NCBI GenBank assembly: GCA_945901195.1
Contig: CAMDKB010000039.1
Span: forward strand, 1-16,054
Source: Rhizobium sp. Q54
Lineage (GTDB): Bacteria > Pseudomonadota > Alphaproteobacteria > Rhizobiales > Beijerinckiaceae
DNA: 16,054 bases
Direction: 5' to 3'
Shown: one piece after another, positions 1-7,621 of the stretch
Position numbering within the stretch: the stretch's first letter is position 1
How the letters are laid out: every line of letters begins with the position of its first letter
Position numbers and translations under genes: made by a program
The notes under the pieces: model-generated
Told to the model about the DNA's origin: nothing
Databases searched by the model: none
The model's input: the letters and a program-made list of their open reading frames with translations, nothing else

Positions 1-466
1 TCCGGTCCAGATAGGGATTGCGCATGGGGCGATATACACCCGTCAACCTACCGCCGCACTTGCTGCAGGCAATGCCTGCGATCTCCCAATTGCCCATGTG
101 AAGCGTGACGGCAATAGCGGGAGTGGGGCCGCACAAGATCTCTTCAAGGATATCTCGCTGCTCGACCTCAATGCGCGATTCGTCCACCACCAGCCGATCC
201 AGCAGGAACATCTCGGCGATAGATCGCCCGGTGTTACGCCACATGGCAGAGGCGATACGCTTGCGTTCCTTGTGAGGCATATCAGGAAAGGCAGCGGCCA
301 GATTTTCGAACGCCCGTTTGTTGAGCGTCGAAAACGGAGCTGCAAAAGCAACTGCAGCGCCGACACTTCCCGCTGCCACGTCGAGCGGAAGCAGACGCAC
401 GCACGCCCTGAACGTCAGCACTGCCAGGTATTCCAATCTGAAGAGAATGTCCTTGAATTTTGACAT
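1..466 (-). CDS. LpxL/HtrB-family lipid A acyltransferase, N-terminal part (runs off left edge)
   Basis: Members of this inner-membrane family transfer an acyl chain from acyl-ACP onto a lipid A precursor to make an acyloxyacyl group. The visible 155 codons begin MSKFKDILF at 466 and contain a hydrophobic N-terminal stretch (about residues 13-45) with basic residues. They also carry the family catalytic motif HX4E as HMGNWE, with His123 and Glu128, followed by a GVYRPMRNPYLD segment typical of the acceptor-site region. No stop codon is reached, so the C-terminal half lies outside the window. The gene follows the GT9 gene by 64 bp on the same strand and closes a lipid A operon. No good Shine-Dalgarno site is visible before 466, so the start is likely but not certain. 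Whether it is an LpxL, LpxM or LpxXL-type enzyme cannot be told from this half. Confidence 0.88.
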   Translation of the reverse strand, partial: MSKFKDILFRLEYLAVLTFRACVRLLPLDVAAGSVGAAVAFAAPFSTLNKRAFENLAAAFPDMPHKERKRIASAMWRNTGRSIAEMFLLDRLVVDESRIEVEQRDILEEILCGPTPAIAVTLHMGNWEIAGIACSKCGGRLTGVYRPMRNPYLDR

Positions 467-530
467 GGCTGTTTTTGAAAACCCGTCAGAGACCGAAAAA
501 GGAAAAGTTACGAGTTCGCAGCATATCTGG

Positions 531-1685
531 CTAACTCTCCGCCAGACTGTTTTCCATGGCATCGATGACCTTCTCAGCAGAGATATCGCGCATGCAGGCA
601 TGATCGTGCTTACACCTAACCAGATCACGCAGAAAACAAGGCGAGCATTGCACGCCGGCCGACACGACCAAATCTGGCCGTTTGTAAGGGCCTACCCACC
701 GGGGGTTCGTTGGGCCAAAGACAGCAAACGCTGTTTTTCCCAGCGCTGTCGCCATATGCATCGGACCGGAATCATTGGCCAGCACGAGCGAGGATCTTTG
801 CATCAGTGCAGCCATTTCAGGCAGCGTTGTTTGAAGAACGACAGCGCCGGGCGCAGCATCTGCAATCCGCTGGCACTTGTCGGCCTCGTTTGGCGCCCCT
901 GTCAGGATCACGGGAAATCCGCGCGCCAGAAAATGCCGGGCGACAGAGGCAAATCCTTCCGGCAGCCAATGCTTGGTTTCCCACAGGGTTCCCGGTGTCA
1001 GCAAAATCGGTGGCCTGCTGGCGTCCCCTGTTTTCTCTCGCAAGAGTTCGTCGATGCGCTGAGCGGCTTCGGGACGGACGGGAATCTGGCAATCTGCAGG
1101 TTGTGAAGGTATGCCTAACAGGTCCGCCGCCAGTAGATTCCGATCGATTGGATGCAGGTCCAGCGTTGGCAAGGAAATCGGATGGGTATAGGCGAGCCAC
1201 GCGCCTTCCCGCGAACCTTTCCAGGCCCGCTGGATCGAGCCTTCGGGCAGCAATTTTCCGGCAGTTTCCCAGACCGCCTTGCGCGGACGTTCAAAACCCA
1301 TGCGAACCGGCGATCCCGTGACCATAGAGACAAAACCGCTTCGCAATTGCCCCTGCATATCAATGACAAGATCATAGCGGGCGGAACGCAAACGCGACAA
1401 CATGCCGACAAACCGATGGTCGCGGATCAGACGAACAAAATGCGTAAAGCCATCCCAATTATATTGGGGAACTTCGGTCTGATTTTCGCCGTAGACGATG
1501 ACGTTGTCGATGCCTGGAAGATCGCTGAGGAATTTGGCCGGAGTAGGCTTGGAAATCCAGTCGATACGGGCTGAAGGATAGCGCCGCCGCAGCGCCTTGA
1601 ACAACGGCACCGTATGAATCACGTCGCCGATCGCCGACAACTTGATCAGCAATATCCGTTCGAATTTGCGATCCGTCAGGTTCAT
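531..1685 (-). CDS. GT9-family LPS heptosyltransferase
   Basis: The 384-residue protein is a glycosyltransferase family 9 member, the family that adds L-glycero-D-manno-heptose from ADP-heptose to the LPS inner core on the cytoplasmic membrane face. It opens with the family N-terminal motif IKLSAIGDVIHTVP (14-27). The second domain carries PGTLWETKHWL (231-241), NDSGPMH (304-310) and FGPTNPR (323-329), which form the nucleotide-sugar site. A C-terminal cysteine cluster (Cys347, 350, 358, 364) resembles the one common in WaaF/WaaQ-type proteins, whereas the TKHW motif resembles WaaC, so the exact acceptor is unclear. Length is close to that of family members. It lies 84 bp downstream of lpxA and 64 bp upstream of the acyltransferase, consistent with one minus-strand operon. 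Confidence 0.9.
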   Translation of the reverse strand: MNLTDRKFERILLIKLSAIGDVIHTVPLFKALRRRYPSARIDWISKPTPAKFLSDLPGIDNVIVYGENQTEVPQYNWDGFTHFVRLIRDHRFVGMLSRLRSARYDLVIDMQGQLRSGFVSMVTGSPVRMGFERPRKAVWETAGKLLPEGSIQRAWKGSREGAWLAYTHPISLPTLDLHPIDRNLLAADLLGIPSQPADCQIPVRPEAAQRIDELLREKTGDASRPPILLTPGTLWETKHWLPEGFASVARHFLARGFPVILTGAPNEADKCQRIADAAPGAVVLQTTLPEMAALMQRSSLVLANDSGPMHMATALGKTAFAVFGPTNPRWVGPYKRPDLVVSAGVQCSPCFLRDLVRCKHDHACMRDISAEKVIDAMENSLAES

Positions 1686-1769
1686 CTTGTTTTGCTTGAC
1701 CTCTGGATGACTGTTTATCAGCTATGTAGCTGCGATGGCTCAATTGCAAACGGGCCGCAACCGTAAGTA

Positions 1770-2585
1770 TCAAGCGTCGCTCGCCAATTCTTCCCCGCCC
1801 TTTCCACGTGGCTGGCAAAGCGGCCGCGTGCGGGGCGCTTTAAGAAAGGCAATGATGTCCGCCACGGCTTCAATTTGTCCATAATCGCCCGCCGCTTTTT
1901 CGATGCGCTCTTCGAGAGGTCCGGCTCCAAGAAAGATCATGCGGTAAGCCGCACGAACAGCTCTGACGCTCGCGAGCGTATAACGCCGCCGCTTCATTCC
2001 CACGACGTTAATGCCGATCAGCCGGGCCTGTGCGCCAACTGCCAGACCGAAGGGAATGACATCCCCGCGAATGGTCGACCCGCCGGCCACCATCGCTCCC
2101 GAACCGATGCGCGAAAATTGATGCACCGACACCAAGCCGGAAATGAAGACATGATCGCCGATGACACAATGGCCCGCCAATGTCGCACAATTTGCGAAGA
2201 TTGCTTTGCTGCCGACCAAACAATCATGCGCGACGTGACTGTAGGCCATGAAGAAACCGCCATCGCCAACGACAGTGCGTCCACCGCCCTGCTCAGTGCC
2301 GCGATTCATGGTGACACTTTCACGAATGACGCAATCTTCGCCGATGTCCAGGGTGGTCGGTTCATTCTTGTAGGCGAACGCCTGCGGAGGTCCGCCCAGG
2401 CACGCAAAAGGATGAATCACAGTGCGTGCGCCTATACTGGTGCGGCCAGACACGTGCACATTGCCCACCAGGTGACAATTTTCACCAATCTGAACATCGC
2501 GCCCGATCGAGCAGAAGGGGCCTATTATTGCACCTTCGCCAATCCGCGCGCCCTCCTCTATTCGTGCGCCGGGATCTATTTGCAT
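1770..2585 (-). CDS. lpxA: acyl-ACP--UDP-N-acetylglucosamine O-acyltransferase LpxA
   Basis: LpxA carries out the first step of lipid A synthesis, 3-O-acylation of UDP-GlcNAc from 3-hydroxyacyl-ACP, in the cytoplasm. The 271-residue product consists of left-handed beta-helix hexapeptide repeats (IGEGAIIGPF and similar) followed by a helical C-terminus. The hallmark MAYSHVAHDC (113-122) includes His120, aligned by eye with catalytic His125 of E. coli, and VHQF is at 154-157. Gly168 aligns with E. coli Gly173, the hydrocarbon-ruler residue associated with long 3-hydroxyacyl chains; the position of E. coli His191 is Gln here. The start at 2585 (MQIDPGARIEEG) is preferred over an upstream in-frame start at 2702, because the longer form would overlap the end of the exporter gene and adds residues foreign to the family. 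The gene is 31 bp behind the exporter. Whether this is the only lpxA of the genome is unknown. Confidence 0.93.
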   Translation of the reverse strand: MQIDPGARIEEGARIGEGAIIGPFCSIGRDVQIGENCHLVGNVHVSGRTSIGARTVIHPFACLGGPPQAFAYKNEPTTLDIGEDCVIRESVTMNRGTEQGGGRTVVGDGGFFMAYSHVAHDCLVGSKAIFANCATLAGHCVIGDHVFISGLVSVHQFSRIGSGAMVAGGSTIRGDVIPFGLAVGAQARLIGINVVGMKRRRYTLASVRAVRAAYRMIFLGAGPLEERIEKAAGDYGQIEAVADIIAFLKAPRTRPLCQPRGKGGEELASDA

Positions 2586-2616
2586 TGCCGTTCCCAAAAC
2601 CAATATCAAGGGTGGT

Positions 2617-4431
2617 TCAACCGGGCGCGCCCGCGCCTTCGCGTGCAATTCCAGTTGATTCTCCTGGAAACTGCAATCTGAAAAAGTCGACGTAACGACC
2701 ACCTGCGGTCAGCAGGTCTTTCTCGCTGCCCGATTCCACCACTTTCCCACCTTCGATGACAAAGATGCAATCGGCGTGACGAATCGTGGTCAGGCGGTGC
2801 GCGATCACGATCGTCGTGCGGCCTTCGCACAAACGGGCAAGGGCCGTTTGCACGTATTGTTCAGATTCGCTGTCAAGCGATGCGGTCGCCTCATCCAGCA
2901 GCACAATGCGGGCATCCTTGAGAATCGCTCTGGCGATGGCGACACGCTGACGTTGCCCCAGGGATAATTGCCAGCCGAATTCGCCCACCTCTGTATCGTA
3001 GCCTTGCGGAAACGCTGTTATGAAGTCATGCGCAAAGGCGGCTTTGGCGGCGGCTTCCATATCCGCGTCGCTGGCGTTCTGGCGGCCGATCAAAATATTG
3101 TAGCGTATCGTTCCTCTGAACAGGAAAACATCTTGCCCCACATAGGCGATCTGGGAACGCAGCGAATGACGGGAAATGCTGTTGATATCATATCCGTCGA
3201 TTTTTATGACGCCAGACCCGGGCGTGTAAAAGCGAGACAGCAAATTCAGGATGGTCGACTTGCCGCCTCCTGACGGCCCGGCCAATGCGGTCAGCGCGCC
3301 AGGCTCTGCGTTGAGCGAAACGCCCTTCAGCACAGGCGTATCCTTGCGATAGGCGAAACTTACATTGTCGAATGTCACGCGTCCATGCGGGAAGACAATT
3401 GCAGGCAGGTGGGCCTCGTCTGGCTCTGTCGGTGGAGAATCCAGGATGTCATAGATCGTCCGAACAGCCACGATCTGCGAACCCAGCTCAATGTTCAGGC
3501 GTGAAATTCGCCGAGCAGGATCGAATGCAAGAAGAAACGCGGCCATGAAGGATACGAAACGTCCGGGATCGTCACCGAGTTCGACAACACGGTATCCGCA
3601 ATAAAGGCAGACCAAAGCAACTGCGAAACCTCCGAGAGTTTCGATCAGCGGCGTGGAACGATTGGAAATACTGGCCAGCTTGTTTCCAAACTCGGCAATC
3701 GAATCGATCTCCTCAGACAGGCGCGCGCGCACGCGATCTTCGCCAGTGAAAGATTTGATCACGCGAATTCCCTGGACGGTTTCCTGCAGTCCCTGCTGGA
3801 TCGCTTCGTTGCCAGACATGCGCCGCCGGGCGATTTCCATCGAACGCTTCATGAGTTCACGTACGCCGAGCGCCGCCAGCGGCATCACACATAACCCAAT
3901 GGCCGTGAGCGCAGGATCCTGCCAGACCATCACGGCGAAAAGTGAAATGAGGGTCAGCAGATCACGGCCAAGCGTCACGACGAGCAGGTTCAGGATGTTG
4001 CTTGCGGCGACAGCCCCCTGGCCCGCACGGGTCACGATCTCCGAAGAATGAAGACCTGAAAAAAAGCTGACGCTTTCGTGCAGCAATTTGTCGATCAGAT
4101 TTCGCTGGGTTTGCGCAATCACGCTATTGCCGACACGCGCCAGCAAAATCGAATGTCCATAAACAGCAAAGCCTTTGAAAGAAAATAACGCCAGCATCCC
4201 CGCAGCCAGCGCAATGATGGCTGTGTATTCCTTGCGGGCATAGATCGTGTTGACAACTGCGCCCAGCAAATATGCCGCAGCTGCGGTGCAGGCAGACGCC
4301 AGTCCCATCAACAGAACAATTAAAATGTAGGTGCGCAGGTGCGTCAGACAATGCTGGCGAGCAATCCGTTTGAGCAGCTCCAAATCCCCACCTTCGGGCA
4401 TGAATCTGTTTTTGAAACCGAATACGGACAC
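2617..4431 (-). CDS. msbA: MsbA-like ABC exporter (fused membrane and ATPase domains)
   Basis: This 604-residue half-transporter has a six-helix type IV exporter domain (about residues 30-320) followed by a nucleotide-binding domain. It shows Walker A GPSGGGKST (385-393), Q-loop Gln433, signature LSLGQRQR (489-496; the canonical third residue Gly is Leu), Walker B IVLLDE (509-514), a D-loop SLD and H-loop His545. The domain order and length fit MsbA, which flips core-lipid A across the inner membrane as a homodimer; the setting among lpxA, lpxD and a heptosyltransferase supports that role. Related exporters of other lipids or peptides share these motifs, so the substrate is inferred. The start is GTG at 4431, with AGGAG about 12 bp upstream; an internal ATG at 4401 lacks any such site. 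It is the first gene of the minus-strand operon, divergent from lpxD. Confidence 0.87.
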   Translation of the reverse strand: MSVFGFKNRFMPEGGDLELLKRIARQHCLTHLRTYILIVLLMGLASACTAAAAYLLGAVVNTIYARKEYTAIIALAAGMLALFSFKGFAVYGHSILLARVGNSVIAQTQRNLIDKLLHESVSFFSGLHSSEIVTRAGQGAVAASNILNLLVVTLGRDLLTLISLFAVMVWQDPALTAIGLCVMPLAALGVRELMKRSMEIARRRMSGNEAIQQGLQETVQGIRVIKSFTGEDRVRARLSEEIDSIAEFGNKLASISNRSTPLIETLGGFAVALVCLYCGYRVVELGDDPGRFVSFMAAFLLAFDPARRISRLNIELGSQIVAVRTIYDILDSPPTEPDEAHLPAIVFPHGRVTFDNVSFAYRKDTPVLKGVSLNAEPGALTALAGPSGGGKSTILNLLSRFYTPGSGVIKIDGYDINSISRHSLRSQIAYVGQDVFLFRGTIRYNILIGRQNASDADMEAAAKAAFAHDFITAFPQGYDTEVGEFGWQLSLGQRQRVAIARAILKDARIVLLDEATASLDSESEQYVQTALARLCEGRTTIVIAHRLTTIRHADCIFVIEGGKVVESGSEKDLLTAGGRYVDFFRLQFPGESTGIAREGAGAPG

Positions 4432-4666
4432 TGGACCGTCTGTCTCCTGGAGATGTCACTCTAGCCCGGAATCGACCGGGGCGGGCTGCCTGAACCGTCA
4501 AACATGGGACTATATGGACCAAAACCAGCAAGAGGTCCAACCACCCTGAACCGGCTGCCGTGTCCCTGCGCTCTCACTATCTGCCTGCAGCAATATACAT
4601 TACATCATGGGCTGACAGCTTACAGCCGGAGCCAAGGGAATGCCGGCCTATGCAAGGGAGAGGAAT
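4432..4666. promoter_or_regulatory. divergent intergenic region between exporter operon and lpxD
   Basis: This 235-bp stretch separates two divergently transcribed lipid A transcription units and must hold promoters for both. It contains a 6-bp inverted repeat, TGGACC at 4515-4520 and GGTCCA at 4534-4539 with a 13-bp spacer, and a further TGGACC at 4432-4437. A TATACA-like hexamer at 4594-4599 could be a -10 box for lpxD, but no convincing -35 partner is visible. No gene is supported here. The regulatory reading is inferred from gene orientation. Confidence 0.45.
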
Positions 4667-5740
4667 ATGGAACCGGATTATCCTCATTTTTTCGAGCGGC
4701 CCTCACCGCTGTCAATCCGGGACATATTGGCGCTCACGGGCCTGGACCGTACGGGCTCAAATGAACCCGAACGCGTCATTTGCGATATCGCGCCCATCGA
4801 TCGCGCCGGGCCGAATGACATTGCATTCATCGACAGCCCCGACTTTGTAGAGGCGCTTGGCCAAACAAACGCCGGGGCGATTTTTGCGCCCGAACGATTT
4901 GCAAAATTGGCCCCCGCGCATGTCAGCGTTTTGCAAACGCGAGAGCCTTACAAGTGTTTTGTCACCGTGGCGCGGATCTTTTACCAAGATGCGTTGATCC
5001 CCACAGGGCTATATGTAGACGAACCTCCGCTTGTCAGAGGAAGTGTCCACGCCTCTGCCCAGATTGAACAAGGCGTCATAGTCGATCCGGGCGCTGTCGT
5101 GGGGCCAAGGGCAAAGATTGGAAAGCGCACGCTCATTGGCGCCAATGCTGTGATTGCTGCAGGCGTCGAGATTGGCGAAGATTGCGTCGTGGGCCCCTGC
5201 TCGACGATTTCTCACGCCATCATTGGCAATCATGTCATTATTCATCCGGGTTGCCATATCGGCCAGGATGGCTTTGGCTATATCGGCAGCGCGCGTGGCC
5301 ATATCAAAGTGCCGCAAATCGGACGCGTTGTCATCCATGACCATGTCGAGATCGGCGCAGGCACCACAATAGATCGTGGCGGCATGCGCGACACGATCAT
5401 AGGTGAAGGCACGAAGATCGATAACCTCTTGCAAATCGGGCATAACACCGTCATTGGCCGCCACTGCATCATTGTTGCCCAATCAGGATTGAGCGGCAGC
5501 GTCACGCTGGAAGATTTTGTTGTCCTGGGCGCGAAGGTCGGGATCAAACCGCATGTCACAATCGGCAAGGGCGCACAACTTTCAGCGCGTGCATCGGTGA
5601 TGCGGGACGTGCCCGCGGGCGAGAGATGGGGCGGCGCTTATATAGCCAAACCGCTCAAGCAGTTCTTTCGCGAAACGCTGGCTCTTGAAAGGCTCGCCGC
5701 ACGTCGTGGTTCGGGAGCCTCGCAAGCACCAGGCGATTGA
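4667..5740 (+). CDS. lpxD: UDP-3-O-(3-hydroxyacyl)glucosamine N-acyltransferase LpxD
   Basis: LpxD adds the second 3-hydroxyacyl chain to the amino group of UDP-3-O-acyl-glucosamine in lipid A synthesis, using acyl-ACP in the cytoplasm. The 357-residue product has the N-terminal uridine-binding domain (about 1-120), then many hexapeptide repeats of a left-handed beta-helix (about 125-315) and a C-terminal helix. Diagnostic motifs are DGFGY (201-205), KVPQIG (214-219), TTIDRGGMRDTIIG (233-246) and QIGHN with catalytic-type His259, aligned with His239 of E. coli. The ATG at 4667 has AAGGGAG at 4654-4660, six bases upstream; an in-frame ATG at 4640 has its purine run directly abutting the start and is less likely. 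The gene is divergent from the exporter/lpxA operon, and fabZ and bamA are not next to it. Confidence 0.93.
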   Translation: MEPDYPHFFERPSPLSIRDILALTGLDRTGSNEPERVICDIAPIDRAGPNDIAFIDSPDFVEALGQTNAGAIFAPERFAKLAPAHVSVLQTREPYKCFVTVARIFYQDALIPTGLYVDEPPLVRGSVHASAQIEQGVIVDPGAVVGPRAKIGKRTLIGANAVIAAGVEIGEDCVVGPCSTISHAIIGNHVIIHPGCHIGQDGFGYIGSARGHIKVPQIGRVVIHDHVEIGAGTTIDRGGMRDTIIGEGTKIDNLLQIGHNTVIGRHCIIVAQSGLSGSVTLEDFVVLGAKVGIKPHVTIGKGAQLSARASVMRDVPAGERWGGAYIAKPLKQFFRETLALERLAARRGSGASQAPGD

Positions 5741-5741
5741 G

Positions 5742-5765
5742 AAAAGGGCTGCAAACCGGCCCCGC
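5742..5765 (-). terminator. weak candidate terminator for the methyltransferase gene
   Basis: On the minus strand, just past the stop of the methyltransferase gene, GGGC and GCCC can pair (a G-T pair may extend the stem) and are followed by a short TTTTCT run. The stem is only four to five base pairs, so this is a weak call. It sits in the 27-bp gap between two convergent genes. Confidence 0.3.
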
Positions 5766-5767
5766 GG

Positions 5768-6373
5768 TCACGGCAGTCGCAGCAAGACCGGCAGAATATC
5801 GTGCAACTGCAGATATCTGATTGCGATCTGATAGGGGATTGCGATCAGAAAGATGGAAGCATCAAAAAATGTCCGCCTGACAAGGCGTGAATCGTATTGT
5901 CCGTCAGTACGGCCCTTCCACAGCGAAAGGTCCGGTATCAGGCGGGGCACAGCCCGCAGATAATCCGCATAGGATGGGCCATGCAGGTCGAGGAGCGCGC
6001 GCTCTTCGCGTTGAACGACAATATGAAACACCGCTGCAACCGACAGCGCTACTGACAGGCCCAACAAGAGAGAACCGGTCTGCATGCCGACACCTGCTGA
6101 ACCCAGGATCGAAAAGAAATACAGGGGATTGCGACAGACAGAATAGGGACCGGCCGTGACCAGCTGGCTGATCTTCTTGCCGCCGATATACAGAGAACAC
6201 CAGGTTCGTCCGAGAATGCAGACAATGATCAGGAACCAGCCTGCAGCTGTCACTATTTCCCGCGAACCCGAAAAAAACGGACGCCCAGCCGATACGGCAA
6301 AAAGAGCAAAAATCGCAACTGAAAAGAGGAGAAGAAATCCTCGCCTCAAGATTTGAACGTCTTCAAGATTCAT
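5768..6373 (-). CDS. isoprenylcysteine carboxyl methyltransferase (ICMT/PEMT)-like membrane protein
   Basis: The 201-residue protein has four or five hydrophobic segments (about 12-30, 42-58, 87-120, 169-190). It carries the core signature of the ICMT/phospholipid methyltransferase fold: GPYSVCRNPLYF (75-86), then QREERALLDLHG (121-132) and YADYLRAVPRLIP (135-147). In this fold the GPY-RHP region and the following E..Y..Y segment bind S-adenosylmethionine. Bacteria do not have prenylated Ras-type substrates, so the natural substrate is unknown; a lipid or an LPS component is plausible from the neighbours but unproven. The N-terminus overlaps the end of the GT4 gene by 11 bp, which indicates translational coupling. 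A C-terminal hydrophobic extension (about 160-201) lies beyond the usual methyltransferase core. Confidence 0.8.
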   Translation of the reverse strand: MNLEDVQILRRGFLLLFSVAIFALFAVSAGRPFFSGSREIVTAAGWFLIIVCILGRTWCSLYIGGKKISQLVTAGPYSVCRNPLYFFSILGSAGVGMQTGSLLLGLSVALSVAAVFHIVVQREERALLDLHGPSYADYLRAVPRLIPDLSLWKGRTDGQYDSRLVRRTFFDASIFLIAIPYQIAIRYLQLHDILPVLLRLP

Positions 6374-7598
6374 TTTGATCCTGCGTTCCGTGGCGACGGC
6401 CCGCCAGAGTCTGAACTCTTGCGCGGATCAGGGAGCCAAGAGTTTCAGAGCCGAAGTTATGCTGGACATAGGCGCGCGCGCGCGCTGCCAGCAAGGCCGT
6501 TTCACGGGGGCGCTGGCAAGCGGTGAAAAGATGGCGCGCAAACTCGTGCGGAGTCTCTGCCCGCAAATAATGTTCGTCCGCCAACAGGCCCAGCCCCTCT
6601 ACCGCCTTGGCTGTCGCGATGACGACAAGTCCGGCGGCCATCGCCTCCAGGGCCTTGAGCCGTGTGCCGCCGCCCGAGCGAATCGGCATGAGTGAATAGC
6701 CGTGGCGCAGCGCCGGGGGGATTAGATCAACAGGATCTGCGAAAACCGAAATATCTGCGCGGCCCTCCAGACTGCTGACGTTGCGCGCAGGCGAGCGGCC
6801 CATCAATGTCAGTTTCGCCTCCGGCAGGCCAGATTTGATCAGCGGCCAGATTTTGGCAGCCAGTTCGCCGATGGCATTTACATTGGGCGCATAGCCCAGG
6901 TGCCCGATAAAGAGGACATTGGGCGCTGTGTAGCGTGCCTCTTCTATCGGAAGCTCGAACATCCGCTCGTCGGGCACTGGATTTGCCACGAGCATTGCCG
7001 CGCTGCCGCCGATTTGCCCGAGCCGTTGCTGATCCAGCGATGAAACCACCCAGGTTTCGTTCGCCGCCAGGCTGGTCATTCTGTCCAGTTCGATCAACTG
7101 GCGCCATTGCCGCCCGCCCAAAAACATATCCTTGATGCGTCTGCGCCAGGGCAATTGCCTTCTGATGGCGCGAAACAGGTCCGATTCAATATTGTGCATG
7201 TCGATGATCGCCGGCAGCCCTGCCTGTCTGAAGGCAGGCAAGGCTCCTTCAACATAGACGCCCTCCAGGATCGCGACATGCGGACGAAACCGCGCAATTT
7301 CGGCCATCAGAAAATCAAGGTCGCTCTGGCCGATGATGATCGACGTGGGGACTTCCTTGTTGCGCTGATGCCAGGGATTTTTGCCCTGAAAGCCCGGCAA
7401 TTGCTCGACGGTCCCCACGTCCAGCGCGGCGTGCTGATTGACCGCTCCGAGACAAAATGTGTGTACAGGGCCAAGACTGGCCACACTTCGGGCAATGAAT
7501 GCATTGCGGATATCGCCTCCGCTGACCGGCGGCCACGGACAATCGACGCTTACTTGAAGCGTTCGCACCTCTGTGCTTAGTCCTTCGTGTACAGGCAT
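6363..7598 (-). CDS. GT4-family (GT-B fold) glycosyltransferase
   Basis: The 411-residue protein resembles retaining glycosyltransferases of family 4. The N-terminal acceptor domain has PWPPVSGGDIRN (21-32), typical of the glycine loop, and HNIES (135-139). The C-terminal donor domain starts near FIGHLGYAPNV (230-240) and carries MPIRSGGGTRLKALEAMAAG (304-323), which includes the E-rich nucleotide-sugar motif. No signal peptide is seen; the protein should act at the cytoplasmic membrane face on a surface glycan. Donor and acceptor sugars cannot be read from the sequence. The ATG start at 7598 lies 23 bp from the divergent GT25 start; a GTG at 7568, with GAAGGA upstream, is a possible alternative. 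It is cotranscribed with the overlapping methyltransferase-like gene. Confidence 0.85.
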   Translation of the reverse strand: MPVHEGLSTEVRTLQVSVDCPWPPVSGGDIRNAFIARSVASLGPVHTFCLGAVNQHAALDVGTVEQLPGFQGKNPWHQRNKEVPTSIIIGQSDLDFLMAEIARFRPHVAILEGVYVEGALPAFRQAGLPAIIDMHNIESDLFRAIRRQLPWRRRIKDMFLGGRQWRQLIELDRMTSLAANETWVVSSLDQQRLGQIGGSAAMLVANPVPDERMFELPIEEARYTAPNVLFIGHLGYAPNVNAIGELAAKIWPLIKSGLPEAKLTLMGRSPARNVSSLEGRADISVFADPVDLIPPALRHGYSLMPIRSGGGTRLKALEAMAAGLVVIATAKAVEGLGLLADEHYLRAETPHEFARHLFTACQRPRETALLAARARAYVQHNFGSETLGSLIRARVQTLAGRRHGTQDQNES

Positions 7599-7621
7599 TA
7601 AATAAAGGCCTCAGCAAACGT

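Noticed and set aside
318..1106. Long plus-strand open frame of 262 codons
   Set aside because: It lies opposite the clearly recognised GT9 and acyltransferase genes, has no domain, and has a composition typical of an antisense shadow.
1719..1732. CAGCTA/TAGCTG palindrome between lpxA and the GT9 gene
   Set aside because: Only 14 bp with no T-run and no promoter boxes in the right orientation; expected by chance at this length.
2586..2702. N-terminal extension of lpxA
   Set aside because: It would overlap the exporter gene and adds residues not found in LpxA proteins; the start at 2585 fits the family.
6472..6485. Alternating GC run
   Set aside because: It lies inside the GT4 coding sequence and encodes an Arg-Ala-Arg-Ala stretch common near the end of such proteins.
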